Under the pieces are notes generated by a model. The model saw only the letters and a list, made by a program, of their open reading frames with translations. It did no database searches and was not told the origin of the DNA. Below are positions 45,501 through 54,325 of a DNA stretch of 64,000 nt, piece by piece; position 1 is the first letter of the stretch, and every line of letters begins with the position of its first letter. This DNA is from Fodinibacter sp963707895 (lineage in GTDB: Bacteria; Actinomycetota; Actinomycetes; Actinomycetales; Dermatophilaceae). The stretch covers positions 434,001 to 498,000 of the forward strand of contig CAVPRS010000003.1 in the NCBI GenBank assembly GCA_963707895.1, read 5' to 3'. Made by a program: the position numbers and the translations under genes.

Positions 45501-46799
45501 ATGCGACGCGAGGTTCTGTGGGAGTACATCCGCGGGGCACTGTGGGTGCTGCCCACGATCGCCGTGCTCCTGGCGCTCGGAATCGGGCTGGTGCTCTCAC
45601 AGATCGAGGTGTCGTCGACCAGCTGGTTCGTCTTCCAGGGGACCCCGGACGACGCGCGGACGCTGCTCATCGCGATCTCGAGCACGCTGGCCACCGTGAT
45701 CGCCCTGGTCCTGGGCCTCACCGTCGTCGCGCTGCAGCTGGCGTCGACGCAGTTCTCACCCCGCTTGCTGCGCAACTTCCTTCGGGACCGGACCAACCAG
45801 GTGGTCCTCAGCGTCTTCGTCGCCACCTTCACCTACAGCACGGCCGGCCTGTTCACCGTCGGGGTCTCGGCGGGCCAGCGGGTCGACGACTACCCACGGC
45901 TCGCCGTCAGCTTCGCGCTGGCCCTGCTCTTCATCAGCCTGCTCATGCTCGTGTTCTTCGTGCACCACCTGGCGCACTCCATCCAGATCGACGAGGTCAT
46001 GAGGCGCGTGGAACGCAGCACGCTCCGCGTGATCGAGCACGACGTGCCCTCGCAGGGAGTGAGCGCCGAACCCGTACCGTCGCCGCCCGCCTGGACCGTC
46101 GCGGTGCCGGCGTACCAGTCCGGCTGGGTGCAGACCATGCATCCCGACGTGCTCCTTCGACTGGTGAGCGATCACGACCTGGTCGCTGTCGTGTCCACCA
46201 TGGTGGGCGAGTTCGTCGTGGAAGGGGCGCCCCTGTTGTGGGTGTGGGCACCGTCCGCGGACGACCCGCCCCCGGACCCGGCGACCTTCGCCGAGGCGCT
46301 GCCCGTGGCGGTCCGACTGGGGTACGAACGCACCGCCGAACAGGACGTGGCGTTCGGGGTGCGGCAGCTCGCCGACATCGCCGTCAAGGCGCTGTCCCCG
46401 GCCATCAACGACCCGTACACGTCGATCCAGGCTCTCGAGCACCTGGGGGTCCTGCTCGCACACCTGGTGCGCCGGCCGCTCGGCAGCCAACGCCTCCACG
46501 ACCGTGCCGGCACGACCCGAGTCGTCGTGCCGGGCCGAGACCTGTCCTACTACCTCGACCTGGCCACCGGCCAGATCCGCCGGTTCGGGTGCGCGGAGCC
46601 GCGAGTCGACCGGGCCCTGCTGCGAGTGCTCGCCACCACGGGCACCTTCTGCACCGACGCGGACGACCTGGCGCTCATCGCGGGACACGTACGGCTCGTG
46701 GTCGATGACGCCCGGCGGACCATCCCCCAACTCGCCGACCTGGAGCCGGTCCTCGCCCACGCTGACCTCGTCCTGCACCAGCTCGGCGAGTCTGCGTGA
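45501..46799 (+). CDS. DUF2254 membrane protein
   Basis: A 432-residue DUF2254 protein. Four membrane helices fill the first 160 residues (GALWVLPTIAVLLALGIGLV, LIAISSTLATVIALVLGLTV, VVLSVFVATFTYSTAGLFTV, FALALLFISLLMLVFFVHHL). The family's ALQLASTQFSPRLLRNFLRD lies in the loop between helices 2 and 3. The cytoplasmic C-terminal domain contains QDVAFGVRQLADIAVKALSPAINDPYT and DLALIAGHVRLVVDDARRTI. The function is unknown. ATG at 45501 is chosen because it starts just before the basic MRREVLWEYIR. Confidence 0.88.
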   Translation: MRREVLWEYIRGALWVLPTIAVLLALGIGLVLSQIEVSSTSWFVFQGTPDDARTLLIAISSTLATVIALVLGLTVVALQLASTQFSPRLLRNFLRDRTNQVVLSVFVATFTYSTAGLFTVGVSAGQRVDDYPRLAVSFALALLFISLLMLVFFVHHLAHSIQIDEVMRRVERSTLRVIEHDVPSQGVSAEPVPSPPAWTVAVPAYQSGWVQTMHPDVLLRLVSDHDLVAVVSTMVGEFVVEGAPLLWVWAPSADDPPPDPATFAEALPVAVRLGYERTAEQDVAFGVRQLADIAVKALSPAINDPYTSIQALEHLGVLLAHLVRRPLGSQRLHDRAGTTRVVVPGRDLSYYLDLATGQIRRFGCAEPRVDRALLRVLATTGTFCTDADDLALIAGHVRLVVDDARRTIPQLADLEPVLAHADLVLHQLGESA

Positions 46800-46880
46800 C
46801 TGCGCTGCCTTCCGACCCGCTGCACGCCGCACGCCAGATGCCCAAGGGGCCACCGCTGTTCCGCCGCGCTGCCCGATGCC

Positions 46881-47552
46881 TCAGTGGGTTGGCCGGCCGG
46901 CCTCACCGAGAGCCTGTGCCAGGGTCGTGCGGAGCCAATGGCGGTAGTGGTGTTCGTCGCGGTCGAGCTCGCGACGGATGAGGTGCCAGTTCTCCGGCCC
47001 GAGCAGGACGTAGAGCAGCTCGGCGGCCCAGGCGACGCCGAGGTGGCTGGGGATCAGGCCGTGTTCGGCGAAGCTTTGCGCGATCACGGTCATGTCGGCC
47101 AGGTGTCGGCGTTTGCCCCTGCTCCACAGAGCTGCCACTGCCGGGTCGACGGATGCGGCTTCTCGGGCGACCGCGAACACCGGTCCCGTGCGTTCGTGCA
47201 GTGCCGAGGTGCCCGCGACGAGGAGTTCGACCTTGCGGTCCAGGCGTGACTGGGCCAGGACCTCGAGGAACCACTGCGACTTGGCCGCGGGCACGTCGGG
47301 TTCGGAGCCGACGATGGCCGAGTCGACCACCGCCTTGAGGATGGTCGGCTTGGTCTCGAACTGCAGGTACACCGTCTTCTCGGCGACCCCTGCGGCCTGG
47401 GCGATGGAGCGCACGGAGGTCGCGACGTACCCGGAGTCGACGAACAGCTTGGCTGCGGCCTCCACGATCCGCTGGCGGGTCAGCGCAGCGGAGGCCTCTC
47501 GAGAGGGCGAGCTGTACGGCCGGCGGGTGCTGGCGGGGTGGTTGCTGGTCAT
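46881..47552 (-). CDS. TetR/AcrR family regulator
   Basis: A 223-residue TetR regulator: TRQRIVEAAAKLFVDSGYVATSVRSIAQAAGVAEKTVYLQFETKPTILKAVVD is the DNA-binding domain when read in pieces, followed by a nine-helix ligand domain (WAAELLYVLLGPENWHLIRRELD). The 85-base gap to the divergent VOC gene holds two inverted repeats suited to a TetR dimer. It probably controls the VOC gene and the small membrane protein behind it. Confidence 0.9.
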   Translation of the reverse strand: MTSNHPASTRRPYSSPSREASAALTRQRIVEAAAKLFVDSGYVATSVRSIAQAAGVAEKTVYLQFETKPTILKAVVDSAIVGSEPDVPAAKSQWFLEVLAQSRLDRKVELLVAGTSALHERTGPVFAVAREAASVDPAVAALWSRGKRRHLADMTVIAQSFAEHGLIPSHLGVAWAAELLYVLLGPENWHLIRRELDRDEHHYRHWLRTTLAQALGEAGRPTH

Positions 47553-47578
47553 CGCCTCTGTCCTCGAACGGTTGACAC

Positions 47579-47621
47579 CAGTGCCACTGTAGTGGTTCTC
47601 TTTTGCTACAGCGTTACTGTA
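47579..47621. promoter_or_regulatory. Two inverted repeats in the TetR-VOC divergent promoter
   Basis: CAGTGCCACTG (47579-47589) is a perfect palindrome with a one-base centre. It overlaps CCACTGTAGTGG (47584-47595). TACAGCGTTACTGTA (47607-47621) has perfect five-base arms. The shared CAGT/ACTG halves suggest two sites for one TetR dimer type. Confidence 0.6.
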
Positions 47622-47637
47622 TCGATTGGAGCAGGCC

Positions 47638-48129
47638 ATGACTCTTCCCCCGCTGGACGTGTTGTCCGTGAAGATCCCGGTGTCCGACCTCACGGTCAGC
47701 CGCGCCTGGTACCAGCGGGTCTTCGAGCTGCGCGAGGAGATGGAGTGGCCGGATGGTGACGGGGTCGTGCGCGGCGTCGGCTTCTCCGGGCTCGGCGCGG
47801 TGACGCTCGCCCTGCGCGAGCACCCGGCGGCAGCCGCCGCGACCGACGCATTCGGGTTCCTCAACGTCAAGGTGCCCGGGGAGGAAGACCTGGATGCCTG
47901 CGCCGCACACCTGGACGCACTGGGGATCATGCACACACCGGTGATCAGCGCGGCCAGGGGGCGACTGGTCGGGTTCCACGACCCTGACGGGCACGAGCTG
48001 TCCTTCTACGCCGAGACCCATCAGGATGGCGTCCGCTCCGACGCCGTCCGCACCGTCCGGGTCGCCGGCCGAGGAGCGACTGCGCCTGAAGCCGCACCCG
48101 CCGCGTTCCGGGCAGGGGTCGGCTCATGA
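47638..48129 (+). CDS. VOC family protein
   Basis: A 163-residue VOC protein: LDVLSVKIPVSDLTVSRAWYQRVFE, LREEMEWPDGDGV, GFLNVKVPGEEDLDACAAHL and RGRLVGFHDPDGHELSFYAE. It has the two-module glyoxalase/dioxygenase fold with an Ala/Arg-rich C-terminal tail. GGAG precedes the ATG at 47638 by six bases. Its TGA overlaps the ATG of the next small gene (ATGA), and its promoter is shared with a divergent TetR gene, which suggests induction by a small molecule. Confidence 0.85.
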   Translation: MTLPPLDVLSVKIPVSDLTVSRAWYQRVFELREEMEWPDGDGVVRGVGFSGLGAVTLALREHPAAAAATDAFGFLNVKVPGEEDLDACAAHLDALGIMHTPVISAARGRLVGFHDPDGHELSFYAETHQDGVRSDAVRTVRVAGRGATAPEAAPAAFRAGVGS

Positions 48130-48413
48130 CCAGCTTGGCCCAGCACGTCCCTCGAATCGGACTCCACGCCGCACCGCGGGCCGGACGTGACCTCGGTGTC
48201 GTCAGAGCCGGCCGGCAGCTGGTTGTCCCTCTGGTCACCATTACGGTCGTCGCTTGCCTGGTGACCGGGGCGATCTTGCTGTTCGCCGCGTTCGCAGGCA
48301 TCGACACCACAGGGCGCGTCCCTCATCCGGTCCCACTACCCGCACCGACGGGCGACGTCGTTCGCGGGCAACTGACCCAGACCGTGGGCGCCGGTCGTGA
48401 CCATGCAGGGTGA
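48126..48413 (+). CDS. Small single-helix membrane protein coupled to VOC gene
   Basis: A 95-residue product with one strong hydrophobic helix (QLVVPLVTITVVACLVTGAILLF when read in two parts) between a basic N-terminus and a short Pro-rich tail. The ATGA overlap with the VOC stop codon indicates translational coupling and is the main support for the gene. No family is recognised. It ends just before the methyltransferase start. Confidence 0.55.
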   Translation: MTSLAQHVPRIGLHAAPRAGRDLGVVRAGRQLVVPLVTITVVACLVTGAILLFAAFAGIDTTGRVPHPVPLPAPTGDVVRGQLTQTVGAGRDHAG

Positions 48414-48420
48414 ACCACAG

Positions 48421-49239
48421 ATGGCTAGTGTTCGAAGGGTGACACCTGTCGAGCCGCAGAGCTGGCACCACGGGCTGGTCGCCCGCTGGTGGGCGCTGTT
48501 CCGCACCACCGGGCCGGAGATCGAGTACTTCCGGCAGTTCGTCCAGGCGGGCCAGCCGGCACTGGACGTCGCCTGCGGCGCCGGTCGCCTGCTCGTGCCC
48601 TACGTGGGAGCGGGGCTGGACGTCGACGGGTGCGACGCCTCGGCGGACATGGTGCAGCTGTGCCGGGAGGCGGCCGGCGCCGTGGGGGCGTCGCCGACCG
48701 TGACCTGCCAGGCGATGCACGAGCTCGACCTCCCCCGGCGCTACAGGACGATCTTCGTCTGTGGCGGGCTGGGACTCGGCTCGACCCGGGAGCAGGACCA
48801 GCTGGCGCTGCGCCGTCTGTACGAGCACCTCGAACCCGGCGGACGCCTCGTCCTCGACAACGAGGTCCCCTACTCAGACCCGAAGCACTGGAGTCTGTGG
48901 CCCTCCGGAGGACGGGCCGGCCTGCCGGAGCCGTCCGGGTCTCCGGGCGTGCGCAGGTTGGGACCCGATGGTGACGAGTACGCCCTCGAGTCAAGGCTTC
49001 TCGACCTCGACCCGCTGCGCCAACAGGAGGCCTGGGAGATCAACGCCCACCGATGGCGCGACGGCGCGCTCATCGCCCAGGAGAGCTACCGGCTCACCAG
49101 CAACCTGTACTTCGGCCACGAGCTGGTCCTGATGCTCGAGCGGGCGGGCTTCACCGACGTCGAGGTCCGCGGTGAGTACAACGACCTCCCCCCGACGGCC
49201 GAGGACTCGTTCCTGGTCTACGTCGCCACCCGCGACTGA
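48421..49239 (+). CDS. Class I SAM-dependent methyltransferase
   Basis: A 272-residue Rossmann methyltransferase. Motif I is ALDVACGAGRLLVPYVGAG, then VDGCDASADMVQLC (acidic residue binding ribose), IFVCGGLGLGSTREQDQLAL and LRRLYEHLEPGGRLVLDNE. The C-terminal part (YRLTSNLYFGHELVLMLERAGFTDVEVRGEY) is the substrate lid. ATG 48421 is taken as start since AGGG lies nine bases upstream; GTG 48397 and 48439 are alternatives. The substrate cannot be told. It may be co-transcribed with the VOC and membrane protein genes. Confidence 0.85.
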   Translation: MASVRRVTPVEPQSWHHGLVARWWALFRTTGPEIEYFRQFVQAGQPALDVACGAGRLLVPYVGAGLDVDGCDASADMVQLCREAAGAVGASPTVTCQAMHELDLPRRYRTIFVCGGLGLGSTREQDQLALRRLYEHLEPGGRLVLDNEVPYSDPKHWSLWPSGGRAGLPEPSGSPGVRRLGPDGDEYALESRLLDLDPLRQQEAWEINAHRWRDGALIAQESYRLTSNLYFGHELVLMLERAGFTDVEVRGEYNDLPPTAEDSFLVYVATRD

Positions 49240-49292
49240 GCCCAGGGGCATCACTCGGCCGGGTTGGCCTGTGCCCACTGGCACCAACGACG

Positions 49293-49685
49293 CTAGGTGC
49301 CGCGGCTGCGGGTGTCGACGTGGTGGACGCAGGTCCGTGCCGTGGGTCGCGCCTCCATCCGTGCCACGGCGATCGGTTCGTGGCAGACCTCGCAGGTCCC
49401 GTAGGTGCCGGCACTCACGCGTTCGAGAGCAGCGTCGACTTCCCGTAGGTGGTCGTGCGTCTGGTTCGTCACCGCCGACAGCTGCGACCGTTCGTAGGCG
49501 ATCGTCTGCCCCTCGGGATCGTGCTCGTCATCGGCATTGGAGTCGCGCGACGCTGCGATCAGCGCAGCCATGTCCTCGGTGAGCTGAGAGGCGCGCACGC
49601 GGAGGGCATCGCGCTCCTCGTGGAGCCTGGCAACGGCTGAGCTGAGCTCGGACCAGCGACCAGAGGGAGGAGTCGTGCGCGTCAC
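49293..49685 (-). CDS. TraR/DksA-type zinc finger protein
   Basis: A 130-residue TraR/DksA C4-type protein. A long coiled-coil helical hairpin (SSAVARLHEERDALRVRASQL) is followed by DHLREVDAALERVSAGTYGTCEVCHEPIAVARME and the second zinc half RTCVHHVDTRSRGT. The last zinc ligand is His rather than Cys (CxxC...CxxH-like). GTG 49685 is chosen as start, 19 bases after the DedA stop, so the gene is the second of a DedA operon. The role is probably in modulation of RNA polymerase in the secondary channel, as for other short DksA proteins. Confidence 0.85.
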   Translation of the reverse strand: MTRTTPPSGRWSELSSAVARLHEERDALRVRASQLTEDMAALIAASRDSNADDEHDPEGQTIAYERSQLSAVTNQTHDHLREVDAALERVSAGTYGTCEVCHEPIAVARMEARPTARTCVHHVDTRSRGT

Positions 49686-49704
49686 GAGGGTGCCGCTTCG
49701 CCGG

Positions 49705-50352
49705 TCAGGCCGCGAGCACGACTTCGTCGGCCGGTGTCGGGGCCGGCACGGAGGCCGCGACCTTGCGCCGGTGGAGGGTGACCAGACCGGCGGCGACGAC
49801 CAGGGCCAGCAGCACTGCGGCACCTCCGCCGCCCAGCCAGCCCTGGACCTCGGTGTAGGAGCGGCCTGCTGACACGCCAAGGACGACGCTGGTCGTTCCC
49901 CAGGTCAGCGCCCCGAGCGCGTGCCACGGGGCGTACCGGCGGTACGGCATGCCGGAGGCTCCGGCGAGTGCGGGGACGACACTGCGCACGAAGGGTGTCC
50001 AACGGGCGGCGACGAACGCGGCGGAACCTCGGTGGGTGAGCCCGGCCTGGAGCCGCTCGACCTGTCCACGTCGCGAGCGCAGCACGCGGGAGCGCAGCAA
50101 CCTGGTGCCCGTCATCGTCCCGACGCGGAACCCGATGCCGTCACCGAGCGTCGCTGCCGCGACGACGACGAGGACCATCGGCACGAGCTCGCTACGGCCG
50201 AGGGCCACCGTGGCGCCGCCGACAAGGGCGGTGGCCTCTCCGGGGAGCACGACGCCGGCGGGGACGGCACCCTCGAGGAGGATGACCACCCCGACGACGG
50301 CATAGACGACCCAGGCCGGCTGCGAGAGCAGCAGGGCGAGGATGGTGTCCAT
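49705..50352 (-). CDS. DedA family membrane protein
   Basis: A 215-residue DedA/SNARE-associated (VTT) protein. Characteristic are AVVGVVILLEGAVPAGVVLPGEATALVGG, TLGDGIGFRVGTMTGTRLLRS and FVAARWTPFVRSVVPALAGASGMPYRRYAPW, with the conserved Glu and the Arg pair of the re-entrant loops. DedA proteins are thought to flip or scramble undecaprenyl phosphate and phospholipids. ATG 50352 is taken as start because the preceding 29 codons are non-membranous. The TraR/DksA-like gene follows 19 bases behind. Confidence 0.9.
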   Translation of the reverse strand: MDTILALLLSQPAWVVYAVVGVVILLEGAVPAGVVLPGEATALVGGATVALGRSELVPMVLVVVAAATLGDGIGFRVGTMTGTRLLRSRVLRSRRGQVERLQAGLTHRGSAAFVAARWTPFVRSVVPALAGASGMPYRRYAPWHALGALTWGTTSVVLGVSAGRSYTEVQGWLGGGGAAVLLALVVAAGLVTLHRRKVAASVPAPTPADEVVLAA

Positions 50353-50535
50353 GGGTCGAGGCTCCGGTCCGGTGCTGTGGGCGAACTGTGGTCCGACCCG
50401 TTGGTGCCGGTGAACGGAGCGCACCGGCATGGCCCTCAACCCCGGGCGGACCGGATTTGTTTCGGCCGAGGGTCGCGACCTCGGCCATCCGCCTCTGGGT
50501 CGAACGACCCCATCGGCACAGGGTGACCGTCGGAC

Positions 50536-51192
50536 TCACGGCTCCAGAAGGGTGCGCACCAGGGTGTCCGCCACCCAGTCCCGGTAGGCCGCTGGTGTCC
50601 ACCCTCGTTCGCTGACCAGGCTGTCGTAGCTGGCTCGCGAACACACCGTCACCAGCACGTCGGCTGCCCGTTCGGGCGTCAGGCCGGTGCGCAGGGCTCC
50701 TCGCTCGGCCAGCTGGGCGCTCAGGTGTCGCATGCCCGTCAGGCGGCGTCTCGCGTAGTCGTCTCGCAGGTCGGCCAGCTCCGGGGTGCTCGGCGCCGCC
50801 TCGTCGAGGACGCGCAGGACGCCCGCGGCCCGGCCGTACACCCCGGGCTGGGTGGCTGCGTACAGCTGCAGCTTGCGGACCGGGTCCTCCTCCTCGACCA
50901 CCCGCCGGATGCCGGGCCGCGCCTCCACCGGAAGCGCGGCGTTCTCGCTTCCCCCGGCCAGGGCGGCATCCACGACGGCGGCAAGGAGACCCGCCTTCCC
51001 GGGTGCGGCCCGGTAGACCGTCTCGACAGCCACTCCGGCCTGCGAGGCGATGCTCGGGATCGTGGCACCGGCATACCCGCGCTCGAGGAACACGCGGTGC
51101 GCGGTCTCCAGGATCCGCGCCCGAGTCTGCGCTGCGCGCTCGGTGCGAAGCGTGGCGTCATACCGACGTCGAGGCCTTGCGTTCTCCATCAT
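50536..51192 (-). CDS. TetR/AcrR family regulator
   Basis: A 218-residue TetR regulator with RILETAHRVFLERGYAGATIPSIASQAGVAVETVYRAAPGKAGLLAAVVD (read in pieces) as the DNA-binding domain and a ligand domain ending in DWVADTLVRTLLEP. Two adjacent ATGs (51192, 51189) begin the gene with no ribosome site, so translation may be leaderless. The 62-base gap to the divergent SRPBCC gene holds an imperfect palindrome, TGATACTGGCATCA at 51202-51215, which could be the operator. Confidence 0.88.
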   Translation of the reverse strand: MMENARPRRRYDATLRTERAAQTRARILETAHRVFLERGYAGATIPSIASQAGVAVETVYRAAPGKAGLLAAVVDAALAGGSENAALPVEARPGIRRVVEEEDPVRKLQLYAATQPGVYGRAAGVLRVLDEAAPSTPELADLRDDYARRRLTGMRHLSAQLAERGALRTGLTPERAADVLVTVCSRASYDSLVSERGWTPAAYRDWVADTLVRTLLEP

Positions 51193-51254
51193 TGAGGAGA
51201 ATGATACTGGCATCAATATCAGGCGCCGCGACGCCACGCAGCCAGGAGCTCGCC

Positions 51255-51707
51255 ATGTCGGACACGAGGGACAAGAGCATCAACGCGACGGTGGAGATCG
51301 CGAGGAGCCCGCACGAGGTGTTCGGTTACATCGCCGACCCGGCGCGCATCCCCGAGTGGCAGCCCGACGTCCGGACCGCCGCGTTCGACGCGCCGGGAGC
51401 GGTCGGGGTCGGGACGCGCGGCCGGGAGGTCCGGCACGTCATGGGATCCGACCGCTCGTTCACCTGGGAGGTCACCGACTACGAGCCGGACCACAGCTAC
51501 GGCGTGCGCGGCCTGGGCGGTCCGGTGCGGGCTCGCGTCACGATGGAGCTGAGCCCCAGCGGGCAGGGTGCAGGCACCCTGCTGACGTACGGCATCGAGT
51601 TCGAAGGTCACGGGGTCGGCAGGCTGATCGCGCCGTTCGCGCGGAAGGGAGCCCGTGAGGACCTCTCCGCCACGCTGGACCGTCTCAAGGGCCGGCTGGA
51701 GGAGTAG
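51255..51707 (+). CDS. SRPBCC (polyketide cyclase-like) family protein
   Basis: A 150-residue START/Bet v1-like protein: NATVEIARSPHEVFGYIADPARIPEWQPDV, TFTWEV-like SFTWEVTDYEPDHSYGV, RVTMELSPSGQGAGTLLTYG and the C-terminal helix GAREDLSATLDRLKGRLEE. It encloses a hydrophobic cavity that binds lipids or polyketides. AGGAG stands seven bases before the ATG. The divergent TetR gene is its likely regulator. Confidence 0.87.
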   Translation: MSDTRDKSINATVEIARSPHEVFGYIADPARIPEWQPDVRTAAFDAPGAVGVGTRGREVRHVMGSDRSFTWEVTDYEPDHSYGVRGLGGPVRARVTMELSPSGQGAGTLLTYGIEFEGHGVGRLIAPFARKGAREDLSATLDRLKGRLEE

Positions 51708-51746
51708 CCGGCGCGAGCCGGACAGACCGGGCCAATAGGATGAGCC

Positions 51747-52562
51747 ATGGCGTCGCAGAGCCCCCTGGGGGACTACCTCAGGGCGCGGCGCGGGCTCGTC
51801 CGTCCGGAGGACGTCGGTGTCCGCACCGGTGGCGAGCGGCGACGCGTCGTGGGGTTGCGCCGCGAGGAGGTGGCGATCCGGGCGGGGATCAGCACGGAGT
51901 ACTACCTGCGTCTCGAACAGGGGCGCGAGTCCCACCCGTCCGACCAGGTGCTCAAGGCCCTTGCCCGCGCGCTTCTGCTCGACGAGGTGGCGAGCGCGTA
52001 CCTGCACGAGCTCGCGGATCGGCCGTCTCCCCCTCGTACCGAGGCCCTGGACGTCGTGCCCGACGGCGTGCAGTGGCTCATCGACTCGTGGCGGCTGACG
52101 GCGGCTGTCGTACACAGCCGCCACCTCGACGTGCTGGCGACCAATGCGCTCGCCCGGGCGGTCACCCCGACGTTCCGGGTGGGTGTGAACAGCCTGCTGG
52201 CCCTGCTGACGGACCCGCACGAACGAATGTTGCATCAGGACTGGGAGGGCCTGAGCGCGAGGTCGGTCGCTCTCTTTCGGTTGATGTCCGGCAAGCGGAG
52301 CGAGGATCTTCGGCTGCGCGGACTGGTCGCCGAGCTCTCCGAGCGCAGTACCCGGTTCCGGGAGCTGTGGGAGCGAAACGACGTCGTGCAGGTCTCGGAC
52401 GGAACACACGTGCTGCGGCATCCCGAGGTCGGTCCACTCACGTTGCACTTCGTGCGCCTGCCGCTGACCGGGACCGACGGTCAGTCGATCTTCCTGTACC
52501 ACGCTGAGCCGGACACCCCGACGGCGCAGGCTCTTGCGACCCTCGCCGCCGCTCGGGGGTAG
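51747..52562 (+). CDS. MmyB-type helix-turn-helix transcriptional regulator
   Basis: A 271-residue XRE-family regulator with a C-terminal MmyB-like ligand domain. The DNA-binding part is LGDYLRARRGLVRPEDVGV, RRVVGLRREEVAIRAGISTEYYLRLEQGRESHPSDQVL. The ligand domain has LATNALARAVTP, RMLHQDWEGLSARSVALFR and HPEVGPLTLHFVRLPL. MmyB-like domains bind fatty acids. Such regulators usually sit beside the oxidoreductase they control; here an SDR gene follows 45 bases downstream on the same strand, so regulator, SDR and hydrolase may form one unit. Confidence 0.9.
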   Translation: MASQSPLGDYLRARRGLVRPEDVGVRTGGERRRVVGLRREEVAIRAGISTEYYLRLEQGRESHPSDQVLKALARALLLDEVASAYLHELADRPSPPRTEALDVVPDGVQWLIDSWRLTAAVVHSRHLDVLATNALARAVTPTFRVGVNSLLALLTDPHERMLHQDWEGLSARSVALFRLMSGKRSEDLRLRGLVAELSERSTRFRELWERNDVVQVSDGTHVLRHPEVGPLTLHFVRLPLTGTDGQSIFLYHAEPDTPTAQALATLAAARG

Positions 52563-52607
52563 TAGCAGGGACACGCACGTCGACGCCGCTCGCCCTAGCG
52601 TCGCGTC

Positions 52608-53402
52608 ATGGAGCTCAACCTGACCGACAAGGTCGCGGTGGTCACCGGCGCAAGCCAGGGAATCGGCTTGGCGGTCACCCGGGCGCTGGTCGCCGAAGGG
52701 GTCCGGGTCGTCGCCGGATCGCGCACGATCACCGACGAGCTGGTGGCCCTGGCAGACACCGGCCACGTGATGGCGGTCGCGGTCGACCTGTCCACGAGCG
52801 AGGGGCCAGCCGAGCTCGTGGCCCGAGTCGAGCACTTCGGCGGCCTGGACATCGTCGTCAACAACGTGGGTGCGGTCGCCCCGCGGACGGCAGGCTTCCT
52901 CAGCGTCACCGACGACGACTGGCTCAGCACCCTGAACCTCAATCTCATGGCCGCGGTACGGACCACCCGTGCGGCCATCCCGTACCTGCTCGATCGCGGC
53001 GCCGGCAACGTGATCACGATTGCCTCGGTCAACGCGTTCCTGCCCGACCCGGGCGTGATCGACTACTCGGCCGCGAAGGCGGCCCTGTGGAACCTGTCCA
53101 AGTCACTGTCGAAGGAGTACGGCCCTCGCGGCCTGCGCTTCAACACGATCAGCCCCGGGCCCGTCTCGACGCCGCTCTGGCTCGGCGAGAGCGGCGTGGC
53201 CGCCACGGTTGCCAGGAGCGCGGGCATCTCGCCCGAGGAGGCCAGGACCCGCATCATCGCGGCCGGTGGCGGCTTCTCGACCGGGCGGTTCACCGAACCC
53301 CAAGAGGTCGCCGACCTCGTCCTGCTGCTCGCGAGCAACCGTGCCGGCAACGTCACCGGAGCCGATCTCCTCATCGACGGCGGGCTGACCAAAGAGCTGT
53401 AG
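52608..53402 (+). CDS. Short-chain dehydrogenase/reductase
   Basis: A 264-residue classical SDR. The cofactor motif is VTGASQGIGLAVTRAL, then NNVGAV (NNAG type), ITIASVNAF with the catalytic Ser, and YSAAKAALWNLSKSLSKEY with the YxxxK pair. The C-terminal NVTGADLLIDGGLTKEL is the usual end. Arg in VAGSRTI suggests NADP(H). It is the likely target of the MmyB-type regulator in front. A hydrolase gene starts 52 bases after its stop, so the enzymes may act in sequence on the same compound. Confidence 0.93.
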   Translation: MELNLTDKVAVVTGASQGIGLAVTRALVAEGVRVVAGSRTITDELVALADTGHVMAVAVDLSTSEGPAELVARVEHFGGLDIVVNNVGAVAPRTAGFLSVTDDDWLSTLNLNLMAAVRTTRAAIPYLLDRGAGNVITIASVNAFLPDPGVIDYSAAKAALWNLSKSLSKEYGPRGLRFNTISPGPVSTPLWLGESGVAATVARSAGISPEEARTRIIAAGGGFSTGRFTEPQEVADLVLLLASNRAGNVTGADLLIDGGLTKEL

Positions 53403-53454
53403 GCCACAGATCCACTCGCGACACCACCACCACCACCAGTTAGGGAGCTGCACC

Positions 53455-54276
53455 ATGGCGACACCGGTTGTCTTCATCCACGGTCTCTGGATCCACTCGG
53501 CTGCCTGGGCGCCGTGGATCGAGCTGTTCGCCTCGAACGGCTACGCGCCGACTGCACCGGGCTGGCCGGGGGACGCCGACACGGTCGAGGCCACGCGGGC
53601 GAACCCGGAGGCGCTCGACGGGGTCGGCATCGAGCAGATCTGCCACCACTACGCGGACTACATCGAGACCCTGGACGCCAAGCCGATCGTGATCGGTCAC
53701 TCGTTCGGCGGGCTGATCGCCCAGGAGCTCCTCGCCAACGACCTCGCGATCGCTGCAGTTGCCATCGACCCCGCCCCGATCAAAGGCGTCAAGAAGCTGC
53801 CGTTCTCGCAGCTGAGGTCCGGTTTCCCGGTACTGGGCAACCCGGCGAACAAGAAGCGCACCGTCTCCCTGACCGCGAAGCAGTTCCGCTACAGCTTCGG
53901 GAACGCCATCACGGAAGAGGAGTCCGACGCGCTGCACGAGGCCTGGACCATCCCCGGCCCCGGCCGCCCCCTGTTCGAGGATGCGACGGCGAACTTCAGC
54001 CGCAACTCGCCCGCGACGGTCGACACCCACACTGCGGTGCGCGGCCCACTCCTGCTGGTCTCCGGCACCGAGGACCACACCGTGCCGAAGGCCGTGACCC
54101 TCGAGGTGCTGAGCATGTACGCGGACAACGAGGCCTCCACGACGGAGTACCACGAGTTCGAAGGCCGCGGCCACTCGCTCACGATCGACAGCGGATGGCG
54201 CGCCGTCGCCGACGTCACGCTCGAGTGGCTCGCCTCGAAGAGCCTCGACGCATCGGCACCCTCAACGAGCGCGTAG
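53455..54276 (+). CDS. Alpha/beta hydrolase
   Basis: A 273-residue alpha/beta hydrolase: VVFIHGLWIHSAAW holds the oxyanion HG motif, the nucleophile Ser is in PIVIGHSFGGLIAQELL, the acid in LLVSGTEDHTVP and the catalytic His in EGRGHSLTIDSGW. No signal peptide, so it is cytoplasmic. The ATG at 53455 is preceded by GGGAG nine bases upstream. A run of six CAC/CAG triplets lies in the short gap behind the SDR gene. The substrate is unknown; esters or lactones are likely for this group. Confidence 0.9.
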   Translation: MATPVVFIHGLWIHSAAWAPWIELFASNGYAPTAPGWPGDADTVEATRANPEALDGVGIEQICHHYADYIETLDAKPIVIGHSFGGLIAQELLANDLAIAAVAIDPAPIKGVKKLPFSQLRSGFPVLGNPANKKRTVSLTAKQFRYSFGNAITEEESDALHEAWTIPGPGRPLFEDATANFSRNSPATVDTHTAVRGPLLLVSGTEDHTVPKAVTLEVLSMYADNEASTTEYHEFEGRGHSLTIDSGWRAVADVTLEWLASKSLDASAPSTSA

Positions 54277-54325
54277 GCCAGGCGTGCCGGCTCGGTTCGG
54301 GCTCGGGTGACGCACGACATTGCGT

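Noticed and set aside
53422..53439. CAC/CAG triplet run resembling a His-tag or microsatellite
   Set aside because: It is untranslated, between the SDR stop and the hydrolase ribosome site; a short simple repeat with no sign of engineering.
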